From positions 6,882,001 through 6,946,000 of the forward strand of contig JADJQZ010000001.1 of the NCBI GenBank assembly GCA_016712465.1: a stretch of 64,000 nt of DNA. Direction: 5' to 3'. This stretch comes from Candidatus Obscuribacter sp. Lineage in GTDB: Bacteria; Cyanobacteriota; Vampirovibrionia; Obscuribacterales; Obscuribacteraceae. Made by a program: the position numbers and the translations under genes. Of the stretch, positions 7,926 through 15,690 are shown in pieces (position 1 is the stretch's first letter; each line of letters begins with the position of its first letter). Below the pieces are notes generated by a model that did not search any database, was not told the origin of the DNA, and saw only the letters and a program-made list of their open reading frames with translations.

Positions 7926-9553
7926 TAATGAGATCAAAATTGAAACTGAGCAGGTTGCTTCTGTTACTTTTGTGCTCGCAATCTCTGTATTTCGGGTCGG
8001 GCCAGGCGCTTGCCGCCGCTCCGGCTGTTTCCGATGGGCAGGCTGATGGCCGTGTGCAGGCTGATTTGAATGCGGCGGAGCCGGTGTCCACAGACGACCT
8101 CTCCGGGGATGCCCTCAATCCCGAGCGTATTGATCTAAAGCGACCATCCTATAAGGCGCTTATCTCCATTGATCAGAAGATTGATCCCTTTGTACTTGAT
8201 GCCACCGGCTCCCGGGGTATCGGCCTGGCGGATGTGGTGGATGCCACTCTCAAGACGAATCTGGATATTGGTATCGCTGATTACGACGAGCGTATCAAGC
8301 GCACCAACTTGCTTGGCTCCTATGGTAAGTTCCTGCCCGATCTGTCTTTGAGCTATCAATATAACTATCTAAAAGGCAAGGCTAATGTGCCTTTCGGGGC
8401 TTCGCTCGAGCCTCTGGCCTTTAACAACCCCCTGATCATTACCAGTGCCGGCTTTAAGTATTATGGTTATCGGGGCGGCAGCGTTCTCTTCGGCGCCCTG
8501 CAGAATCGCAATAACCTGAGGGCCTCTCGGCACGGCAAGCGTGCCACTATATCCGATGCTTTGCGGCAGTCGGCTCGTTTGTACAACGACTTGCTTTTGC
8601 AGGAAGTGATTTTACGCATACGCATCAAGGCCGTGGAGACATCGCAGTCGCAACTGAAGCTGGCCGGCGATCTGCGCCAGGGAGGCATGGCCACCAATCT
8701 GGAAGTTTTGCAGGCTGAGACCCAGCTTTCTCAGGACCGGCAGAACCTCATCGATCAGCAGATTGCGCGTCGGGAAGCGGCGGTCAGACTGGCTGAACAT
8801 CTCAATTTGCCACAGGAAGTGGATCTCAATTCTACTCAAAGCGTTATTGAAAAGGCGCGCCTGGTCTCTCACAATGCCCCCGGCGCCAGGCTGGTATCAC
8901 TGGCTCTGGACAATCGGCCGGAGGTAAAACAATACGAGGAGCTGCGCCTGGCTGCTAAAAAGCAGATTATGATCAATGCCGCCAAACTGCAACCGAGCTT
9001 TGCTTTCAATGGCAATGTGCTGGGCATTGGCGAGACTCTTTCTAAAAGCACTGAGCTTTCTTCCATTACGCTGGCCGGTGCTAGCGGGGGCGGACCGGTA
9101 CAATTGCCCCGGCAGCGGCAAATTACTGCTCTCTATACGCTGGGTTTCAATCTCAACTGGAATTTTGAAGGACTGGCCACGGTGGATGCCGCCAATATTC
9201 ATGCGGCCAAACTGCGGGCCCGGCAGGCCCAGATGGAGGCCCAGCGAGTGGTGAATCAGGTCATGTCGGAGGTGCGCCGCTCATATTTGCACAGCCTTTC
9301 CACAGAGAGGAAAATTGAAGAGGCTATCTGCCAGGTGCGTTCTGCCAACGAAGAACTGAGACTGGCGCAATTGCGCTTTCAGAATGGGGTTGGCAAAAAT
9401 ATCGATGTCCTGAGGGCCCAGGAGGATTACACCCAGTCTTTAATTGAGAAGGCCCGGGCCCTGGTTGGTTTCAATAATGCCCAGGTTGATCTTTTGCATG
9501 CAGTGGGCTTGATTTCCAGTAACAGTTTGAGCGGGCGCGCTCCTGTGCAATAA
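7922..9553 (+). CDS. TolC-like outer-membrane efflux protein
   Basis: 543 residues from the ATG at 7922 (a second ATG at 7928 is possible). A Sec signal peptide (about 1-33, ending QALAAA) is followed by a roughly 70-residue polar extension. Two OEP repeats then follow, each with long alpha-helical coiled-coil parts and beta segments, such as DLSLSYQYNYLKG and YTLGFNLNWNFEG. It should form the trimeric outer-membrane and periplasmic channel of the pump. As the last gene of the operon it completes a full tripartite exporter in one unit, whereas many bacteria encode the channel elsewhere. Confidence 0.9.
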   Translation: MIMRSKLKLSRLLLLLLCSQSLYFGSGQALAAAPAVSDGQADGRVQADLNAAEPVSTDDLSGDALNPERIDLKRPSYKALISIDQKIDPFVLDATGSRGIGLADVVDATLKTNLDIGIADYDERIKRTNLLGSYGKFLPDLSLSYQYNYLKGKANVPFGASLEPLAFNNPLIITSAGFKYYGYRGGSVLFGALQNRNNLRASRHGKRATISDALRQSARLYNDLLLQEVILRIRIKAVETSQSQLKLAGDLRQGGMATNLEVLQAETQLSQDRQNLIDQQIARREAAVRLAEHLNLPQEVDLNSTQSVIEKARLVSHNAPGARLVSLALDNRPEVKQYEELRLAAKKQIMINAAKLQPSFAFNGNVLGIGETLSKSTELSSITLAGASGGGPVQLPRQRQITALYTLGFNLNWNFEGLATVDAANIHAAKLRARQAQMEAQRVVNQVMSEVRRSYLHSLSTERKIEEAICQVRSANEELRLAQLRFQNGVGKNIDVLRAQEDYTQSLIEKARALVGFNNAQVDLLHAVGLISSNSLSGRAPVQ

Positions 9554-9882
9554 CAGTTGCTTGTGAAATATGCATAGTATTGCTGGCCGGCCTCTCTAAT
9601 AAAGTGCCGGATGGGCAAAGCCCCATGATTCAGGGGTGTTTCTCTCAGCACGGGCGCTTCAATGCGTGCCCTGGTGCTGGTTCTGCTTGTCGGGTTGCGC
9701 TAGGTTTGGGCGTTTAGTTATCTCGGCTGAACCGGCAAGTAGGTTAGCGAAAACGATTAATAGCTTTGGCGCTGGTGTTTAGTAAAGAGTCGGAACCTTG
9801 AAAAAGGGGTTCTGCATCTTTCTTCGCCGCGGCAGGGCTTGTCGGGTGCGCTTCTTTGCTCGGGGCGGTCACTGGAGGATAT
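9554..9882. other. Intergenic region after the efflux operon
   Basis: No convincing gene. It holds short inverted repeats (GCCCC/GGGG-type near 9620 and GGGCGC/GCGTGCCC near 9654-9672) that may end the efflux operon, but none has a clear T-tract. An SD site (GGAGG near 9874) belongs to the next gene. Confidence 0.4.
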
Positions 9883-10173
9883 ATGTTTGATCCAAAGCTA
9901 CTTTTCGATCTGCTTAGTGCTTTGCTTTTGCCCTGTTTCATCCTGACCTTGCTTGGTGCCATGGCCGGCTCCAAGGTGGACGGACTGACCATGTTCAGCG
10001 AATGCCTGAAGGCTATGGCGGTAACCGCAGTGGAAGTGTTCGGACAAATCTGCGAGGCGCTGATAGAAACTTTGCCCAGACTTTTAAAATGGTTCGTGGA
10101 CTGTCTGGTCCTTTTGACTAAGGCCTGCAGCAAGCTGGCCATTATATTGGCGGCCTATTTTCAGAAGCGGTAA
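9883..10173 (+). CDS. Small membrane-associated protein, unknown
   Basis: 96 residues from the ATG at 9883, 7 nt after GGAGG. It has a hydrophobic segment at about 5-28 (LLFDLLSALLLPCFILTLLGAM) and a second amphipathic or hydrophobic half (about 45-93), with Cys residues spread through it and a basic end (FQKR). I do not recognise the family. It stands alone between the efflux operon and the MocR genes. Confidence 0.6.
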   Translation: MFDPKLLFDLLSALLLPCFILTLLGAMAGSKVDGLTMFSECLKAMAVTAVEVFGQICEALIETLPRLLKWFVDCLVLLTKACSKLAIILAAYFQKR

Positions 10174-10542
10174 ATTTCAGGTCTCGGCCGGCGGCTGGCA
10201 GGAGGGGTGAATTCCCTCCTGTGCCCGTGCCGGGCCCCGGCTGTGATCGGCCGATGCAAATAGTCTTTTGCAGGCGATGGGCATTTTCTTTGAGCCTTTT
10301 AGAAATGTCTCAGATTGTCCCGAAATCACTACCGGCAGAATCAAAGAGGAAAACCAAAAGTATTGCACGTCAATTTCCGCATATCGGTAAGAGTCTCTAA
10401 CTGCTCGGTGATCTGGTATCGTGTAAGGGCCTCTTATCACTTATCGTTAAGAGACATTCTGTTTAACGACATGTCCAGGGTATCCCTCGAATCTTTGTAG
10501 CTTTTCTCTTCGGCTTCCTCAACGTCAAAGCAACGCAATCCC
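10174..10542. other. Intergenic region upstream of the MocR pair
   Basis: A GC-rich hairpin CAGGAGGG/CCCTCCTG at 10199-10221 lies after the small membrane protein. Repeated TATCG-TAAGAG elements (listed separately) lie 90-160 bp before the first MocR gene. No other gene is visible. Confidence 0.5.
10382..10453. promoter_or_regulatory. Direct repeats, candidate MocR operator
   Basis: TATCGGTAAGAG at 10382-10393 and TATCGTTAAGAG at 10442-10453 are 12-bp repeats exactly 60 bp apart. A degenerate copy, TATCGTGTAAGG, lies at 10417-10428. CTCTTA near 10431 adds an inverted half-site. PdxR/MocR-family regulators typically bind direct repeats near their own promoters, so autoregulation is plausible. 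Confidence 0.45.
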
Positions 10543-12033
10543 ATGGCAATCGCAATCAATCTGGAATACAAACCTTATGTCGCACTTTATAGACGACTGT
10601 CGGACGGCCTGCGCAAGGCTATTTTAGAGGGACGGTTGCAGCTCGGCGAGCCGATGCCCTCGGTGCGGGAGCTGTCCGAAAGTTTGAAGTTGTCGCGGGC
10701 GACGGTCTTGAAAGCTTACGAGGACTTGAGAACTCAGGGGCTGGTAGTCAGCCTTTCCGGCTCCGGTACATTCGTGGCCACTACCTTGCCCGGAGACCTG
10801 GGCGATCTATTACAGGAACGTTTTCGGGAGCCGGAACCGAGATTGCTTTCGGCTCCTGATCTTCATCTTTCCGAGCGCGGTCGGCAGCTTTATGATGTGG
10901 GTTACGGACAGTTGCAGAGCCATGTGCATGTTTCGGAACTGAACTATGGCGGCACGCCTCATGAGCTTTCACCAGCTAAAGAGTGGAAGGCTTTGATGCT
11001 CAAACATTGCGCCATCGATCAGGAAGATAAAGTGGCTGAGATGGTGGCACCGATGGGCCTTATGAGCCTGAGGCAGGCTCTGGCTCAGTATGTTATGAGA
11101 CGGCGTTCCATTTCCCTGCCTGATGGTCCCGAGTCGATTTGTGTTGTCGGTTCCAAGCAGTTGCGCCTGGAGCTTATCGGGCGCATGTTGCTCAATAGCG
11201 GCGATGTGGTGGCCTATGAAGAGCCGGGTTATCCTGAAAACCGTAATACTCTTATGGCGCAAGGAGCAGTCATCGCACCCATTCCCGTCGATGAAGAGGG
11301 TCTCAGTGTCAAGGCGCTCAGGCAGTTGCCCACGCCGCCTAAACTGATCTACGTTACTCCTTCTCATCAAGATCCGCTGGCCATGGTCATGAGCATGCCC
11401 AGGCGGCAGGAACTGCTGGAGTATTCAGCAGCGGTGGGCGCCTTCATTCTGGAAGATGATTTCGACAGTGAGTTTCGTTACGGTAAGCCGGTGCTGCCGG
11501 CCTTGAAAGCGCTCGATCATCACGACTGTGTCATTTATATGTCTTCCTTCTGGAAAGTGCTCTACCAGTCGCTGCGTCTGACCTACTTGATCTTTCCGCG
11601 CTGTCTGACCAAGCCCGGTCAACTGGCCAAGGCTTATCTGGAGAGACATTTGCCCTTGATTGATCAGTTGGCGCTGGCTGATTTGATCAATGATGGTCAC
11701 CTGGAGAAACATTTGAAACGTTGTCAGCGTTTGCTGGCTCACCGCAGGCAGTCCTTGATTCTGGCTATTACCCGCTATTTGCGCGACTATATCGAGCCTT
11801 TTGGAGAGGGCGGCGGCACCCACCTCATTCTTAACTTTAAGGGTGGTTTTAGCGAAGGCCAGATCGAGGCGGCAGCCGCGCGTTCCGGTTTCGTTATCTA
11901 TAACACCAATTCTTACTATCTTGGTCAGGCTCCGGAGGCGCAATTTATTGCTCCCTTCGGTTCTGTCGACCCTGATACCATTGACGGTATCGTTAAGAGT
12001 TTTGCGGTCAACCTGGCCACTGGCGCGCATTAG
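10543..12033 (+). CDS. MocR-family regulator (GntR HTH + aminotransferase fold), PLP lysine intact
   Basis: 496 residues. N-terminal GntR winged HTH (about 12-80: PSVRELSESLKLSRATVLKAYEDL). A fold-type-I aminotransferase-like domain (about 120-490) follows, with EEPGYPENR, TPSHQDPLAMVMS and the DDFDSEFRYG block. The Schiff-base Lys is Lys338 in SSFWKVLYQSLRL, aligned with the SFSKTLFPGLRLGY block of PdxR/GabR-type regulators. Members are PLP-dependent transcription factors for vitamin B6, GABA or amino-acid genes; the ligand here is unknown. It is followed after 30 nt by a paralogue, and direct repeats upstream suggest autoregulation. Confidence 0.9.
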   Translation: MAIAINLEYKPYVALYRRLSDGLRKAILEGRLQLGEPMPSVRELSESLKLSRATVLKAYEDLRTQGLVVSLSGSGTFVATTLPGDLGDLLQERFREPEPRLLSAPDLHLSERGRQLYDVGYGQLQSHVHVSELNYGGTPHELSPAKEWKALMLKHCAIDQEDKVAEMVAPMGLMSLRQALAQYVMRRRSISLPDGPESICVVGSKQLRLELIGRMLLNSGDVVAYEEPGYPENRNTLMAQGAVIAPIPVDEEGLSVKALRQLPTPPKLIYVTPSHQDPLAMVMSMPRRQELLEYSAAVGAFILEDDFDSEFRYGKPVLPALKALDHHDCVIYMSSFWKVLYQSLRLTYLIFPRCLTKPGQLAKAYLERHLPLIDQLALADLINDGHLEKHLKRCQRLLAHRRQSLILAITRYLRDYIEPFGEGGGTHLILNFKGGFSEGQIEAAAARSGFVIYNTNSYYLGQAPEAQFIAPFGSVDPDTIDGIVKSFAVNLATGAH

Positions 12034-12063
12034 AGTTTACGTAGGATATAGCTTGAGGTTTGG

Positions 12064-13542
12064 ATGATGCAGATAGATAGGCTGGTTTTTCCCGAGCATT
12101 TCAAGACTAATGTTCCGGTAGCCAGACAGATTGCCGAAGTCATGAAAGAGGGAATTCTGCAAGGTCTCGTTAGCCCCGGTATTATTTTGCCTTCGGTGCG
12201 CGATCTGGCTGTGCAGTTGAAAGTGTCGCGTTCCACGGCTGCCAGAGCCATAGAAGAGTTGGCCGCTCAGGGTTATGTGGTGGCGGAGATGGGCTCCGGT
12301 ACCAGGGTGGCACCGCGCTTGCCCGGTCAGTTGGCCGGCGGTCCTGGTCTCGGGCAGGCTTCCATTGCCGATAAGGATGCGCCCTTAAAGGAAGTGGAAC
12401 TGTCCAGATTCGCCCAGCGCCTGGTGGAGCGTGAAAGATTGGGAGCGATCAGCGCTACCGTCAAATATACAGGCCCCAGTTTGAAGGAAATGCCCCTTTC
12501 CATCTGGCGCGATTTGATTGTCAGATACTGCCGGGCCGGCGCCGAAGACCTCGTTAGTTACAGTCCCGAACCCTTTGGTTTTCCACCTTTAAGGGAAGCT
12601 TATGCCTCCTATTTGATTCGCGCCAGAGCCGTCAAGGTCACCAAAGAGCGTCTGATTACATTTGCCTCGCGCAATTTGCGACTGGACCTGATATCGCGGC
12701 TGTTGTTGCAGGAAGGCGATCTGGTAGCAATGGAGGAGCCTGGCTTTGCCGCTGCCCGTGAGCAATTGCTCGCCGCCGGCTGCCGCTTGATACCGATTCC
12801 CGTGGATAGCCAGGGACTGAAAGTGGATCAGTTAGATGCCCTGCAAGAACCGGTTAAACTGGTCTATGTCACACCTTCTCACCAGTCTCCCACGGGAGCG
12901 GTGATGTCTATGATCAGGCGGCGGCAGTTGCTCGATTATGCGGCCCGCACCGGTGCTTACATAGTGGAAGATGACTATGACAGTGAATTTCGCTATGACG
13001 GTCGTCCGCTGCCTTCTTTACAGGGCATGGATACGAATGACCGCACCATCTATCTCTCCTGTCTCTGGAACGTTCTCGCTCCTCTGACGCGCCTTGGTTT
13101 TATGGTCTTACCCTCGGCCCTGGTGGAAGCTTTGAATGCCGCCAAGAACCTGGTAGAACGGGATGTCTCCTATGTGGAACAAGCGGCTATGGCTGATTTT
13201 ATCAACGAGGGGCACCTGGAAAAATTGATCCGCCGCCAGCGCACCCTCTATGCCGCAAGAAGGCAGGCTTTGCTGGAGGGACTGGAACGCGGCTTCGATA
13301 ATCAAATCTGGACGGCTCCTGAGAGCGCCGGGCTGGATTTGCTGGTGCGATTTAAAGACGACTTCCCGGATGTTGATAAAGTGGACCGGGCCATTTTGGA
13401 GAGTGGTATTCCCATGGCCGGCACAGGCATGTTTTATCAGGGTGAGGCTCGTGCTCACGAGTACACCATTGCCTTCGCCAGTTTAGAGGAAGCAGAGATG
13501 GCTTCTCGCCTGGAGAAGTTTATTGCCGCTTTGAAGGGGTAG
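12064..13542 (+). CDS. MocR-family regulator paralogue lacking the PLP lysine
   Basis: 492 residues from the ATG at 12064 (an ATG at 12067 is possible). It has the same architecture as its upstream neighbour: GntR HTH (about 12-80, SVRDLAVQLKVSRSTAARAIEEL) and an aminotransferase-like domain with EEPGFAAAR, TPSHQSPTGAVMS and DDYDSEFRYDGRP. At the Schiff-base position it reads SCLWNVLAPLTRLGF, with Asn336 in place of Lys. It therefore cannot form the internal aldimine in the usual way, yet the rest of the cofactor pocket is preserved. It may bind PLP non-covalently, sense another ligand, or act in a heterodimer with the first protein. Confidence 0.88.
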   Translation: MMQIDRLVFPEHFKTNVPVARQIAEVMKEGILQGLVSPGIILPSVRDLAVQLKVSRSTAARAIEELAAQGYVVAEMGSGTRVAPRLPGQLAGGPGLGQASIADKDAPLKEVELSRFAQRLVERERLGAISATVKYTGPSLKEMPLSIWRDLIVRYCRAGAEDLVSYSPEPFGFPPLREAYASYLIRARAVKVTKERLITFASRNLRLDLISRLLLQEGDLVAMEEPGFAAAREQLLAAGCRLIPIPVDSQGLKVDQLDALQEPVKLVYVTPSHQSPTGAVMSMIRRRQLLDYAARTGAYIVEDDYDSEFRYDGRPLPSLQGMDTNDRTIYLSCLWNVLAPLTRLGFMVLPSALVEALNAAKNLVERDVSYVEQAAMADFINEGHLEKLIRRQRTLYAARRQALLEGLERGFDNQIWTAPESAGLDLLVRFKDDFPDVDKVDRAILESGIPMAGTGMFYQGEARAHEYTIAFASLEEAEMASRLEKFIAALKG

Positions 13543-14064
13543 TTCATCCTTAAAACCGCCGGGAGAATTGGCGGCGGTGGGCCGCTTGGGGTTCTCTCGG
13601 CGGGACGGTGCTAGGCCGTCCCGGCCTGAGATCCGCTCGCGCGGTTGGATTTTTGCAGTAGCAAGACGGCAAGTTAACGCTTGCAGGCTATTTCTTGGGA
13701 CAGTGGTACGATCGCGATCCCGGGAAGATATTTTTGAACCTGAAGTACTCAGCTTCTTAACAGGTTTTTTCTAAATACTCATTGTCATTGCTTAGTTGAT
13801 TTGTACATAGTGACTATGTACTTCCTTTTTCAACTTAGCTCTGGAGCTTTAAAAAAGCCGCTAATTCTCAACTATAGCTCTTATCTCTATTGGCTCCCGC
13901 TTTCAGTTCGAAGCCGTGGATACATACCCTGGTCACGGGTTGTCCGAACAAGAGCTAAGTTACCGGCAGTACAAACCTCTGTTCGCCTTTGGAAAACGTT
14001 TCGAAGGCGCCTTTTAATGGGTCCCGACACTGAGTCGGTGCCCTAAATTCGTGGAGTAACAACC
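13543..14064. other. 522-bp intergenic region with hairpins and a palindrome
   Basis: After the MocR stop come two GC-rich hairpins: ACCGCC/GGCGG-type at about 13555-13577 and GGGACGG/CCGTCCC at 13602-13622. Neither has a T-tract. An AT-rich stretch with a 19-bp palindrome (13803-13821) precedes the next gene. Short open frames here lack Shine-Dalgarno sites and homology. Confidence 0.5.
13803..13821. promoter_or_regulatory. 19-bp palindrome GTACATAGT-G-ACTATGTAC
   Basis: Perfect 9-bp arms around one central base, in AT-rich DNA about 245 bp upstream of the gene at 14065 and just after TTGATT at 13796. It looks like a dimeric repressor or activator site; the cognate regulator is not evident. 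Confidence 0.5.
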
Positions 14065-15579
14065 GTGAAATTTCCAAACTTGTTTACTAATTTCTTTCCT
14101 TCCGCAAAAACATTCGTCGGCGGCTTGAAACATCGCCCATTCATGGCTTTCTTTGTGCTGCTGTTCTTGCTTGTGGCTTACTGCGTGGTAATGCCCTTCA
14201 TACAGCCGGCTGTGTTCACCGTGTTTCGGTATTTGCCTCTGATTTTGTCTCTATTGGTGAGCGGATTTCTGGGTTATGTTTACTTTCGCAAGATCGGGTC
14301 TCGGGGTGGTTTCGTGAACACCCTGGTGCTTACCTTCTTGCTGGCATTGCCGGGCTGGATGGCTATTGCCAATTTTGCCGACGTTATGCAGGAGTGGAGC
14401 ATCGCTCTCACCTTGAAACCGCGCGCTCTCGATAAGCCGCCATTCAGCACCGACAGGCGCTCGCTCAACAAGGCTACGGCTTCCATCTATGCGCAGAACT
14501 CTAATCACGAAAGCTTGCTTGTCAGTGGGCATCCGCACATCGCTGCCGACAATATCGACTCCGCTCACCCTCAGATGTGGTGGCAAGTGCCTTTCTATTA
14601 CCGGGAGGGTCTGAATTACTACCTGGGCTCAGTGGCTAAGATTGTTCGTATCAATGCTGATAGCCCTAACATGGCCGTGGACTTAAAAGCCGGCGAAAAA
14701 GCCGAGTTTTACTTCGGGGAAGATTCAGCATACGTGCATGCACTTTTCGCCTTGCGCTTGCCCTTCTCAAGACCCAGCCATGCGCAGTATTACAGACACG
14801 CCGACGGCACCTGGAGCTTGCTGATTCCGGCCATCACTTACAGACCGACCATCACCGGTGCCATGGTTCCTGAGTACACCAAGGTCATGCAGGTCTTGCC
14901 AAGCGGAAACTACCACGTACACAGCGCTGCCGATGCCGGTAAGTTGTTCCCAGGTGCGCCACTATTCCCACTGGAATTGGGTCGCCTTTACTCAGCCAGC
15001 TATGGCAAGTTCAAAAGTGGTTTGGTCAACTACTACGACACGGTGCTGGGACGCAATAACATCTTTGAAATCAGCGAAGATGAAGTGGCTGCCGGTCATG
15101 TGTTAAACGAGTCGCAGAACGCCACCGACAACCGTTTTCCCTTCTACCAAACTTTCCTGGGCGAAGGGCTGAAACAAATGGTGCCTCTGGAGCCGGTTGG
15201 TCCGAGCTTCGCGCTGTCTGAAATTTTGCTGTTCGATGCCGGTACTGGTGAGGCTTCCTCTTACATTCCGGCAGTGGAAGACTCGCTCAATGGTCCTCGT
15301 AAAGCCGAACGTCAAGTCTGGACTGCGCTGCCTACCTTCCCCCAGGAGCAGTATAGAGCTGTGGAAGCGCGGTTCAAAATGAGCAAGAGCGGCAAGTATT
15401 TCTGGCTCTTCACCGTGGTCAACACCTCCGCCGACAAGAGCATCTACGCCAAGTTGGTGTTGGTTGACGCTAAGGACCTGGTGCCTTTGGCTTTCGATAA
15501 CCAAAATCAAGTGGATCAGTTCCTGGAAGGCGCCATCGCCGCACCTCAAAACGTGCCGGCTGCCGCTCCCGTTCAGTAA
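14065..15579 (+). CDS. Membrane protein with large extracytoplasmic domain, unknown
   Basis: 504 residues from a GTG at 14065, with GGAG about 9 nt upstream. Three N-terminal TMs (about 26-47, 53-71, 84-103) are followed by a 390-residue soluble domain rich in aromatic residues and Pro (for example HPQMWWQVPFYYREGLNYYLG and EISEDEVAAGHVLNES), probably outside the cytoplasm. The tail is Ala/Pro-rich. I do not recognise the family. A strong terminator follows, so it is transcribed as a single gene. Confidence 0.75.
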   Translation: MKFPNLFTNFFPSAKTFVGGLKHRPFMAFFVLLFLLVAYCVVMPFIQPAVFTVFRYLPLILSLLVSGFLGYVYFRKIGSRGGFVNTLVLTFLLALPGWMAIANFADVMQEWSIALTLKPRALDKPPFSTDRRSLNKATASIYAQNSNHESLLVSGHPHIAADNIDSAHPQMWWQVPFYYREGLNYYLGSVAKIVRINADSPNMAVDLKAGEKAEFYFGEDSAYVHALFALRLPFSRPSHAQYYRHADGTWSLLIPAITYRPTITGAMVPEYTKVMQVLPSGNYHVHSAADAGKLFPGAPLFPLELGRLYSASYGKFKSGLVNYYDTVLGRNNIFEISEDEVAAGHVLNESQNATDNRFPFYQTFLGEGLKQMVPLEPVGPSFALSEILLFDAGTGEASSYIPAVEDSLNGPRKAERQVWTALPTFPQEQYRAVEARFKMSKSGKYFWLFTVVNTSADKSIYAKLVLVDAKDLVPLAFDNQNQVDQFLEGAIAAPQNVPAAAPVQ

Positions 15580-15593
15580 GTTCTGAAAGACAA

Positions 15594-15647
15594 GGGACCA
15601 GGGTTAAGGCTTTTCCTTAGTGCCTGGTCCCGATTTCGATTTTCTTT
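15594..15647 (+). terminator. Rho-independent terminator
   Basis: Perfect 9-bp stem GGGACCAGG (15594-15602)/CCTGGTCCC (15623-15631) with an inner AAGG/CCTT pairing. A T-rich tail (GATTTCGATTTTCTTTT) follows. Confidence 0.88.
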
Positions 15648-15690
15648 TGATGCAGGTCTCTAGCGAGGCCTGTTGGAGGTTTTTTTGCAA

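Noticed and set aside
13801..14046. 81-codon frame starting near the 13803 palindrome
   Set aside because: No SD, AT-rich promoter-like DNA, no homology; the downstream GTG gene at 14065 is better supported.
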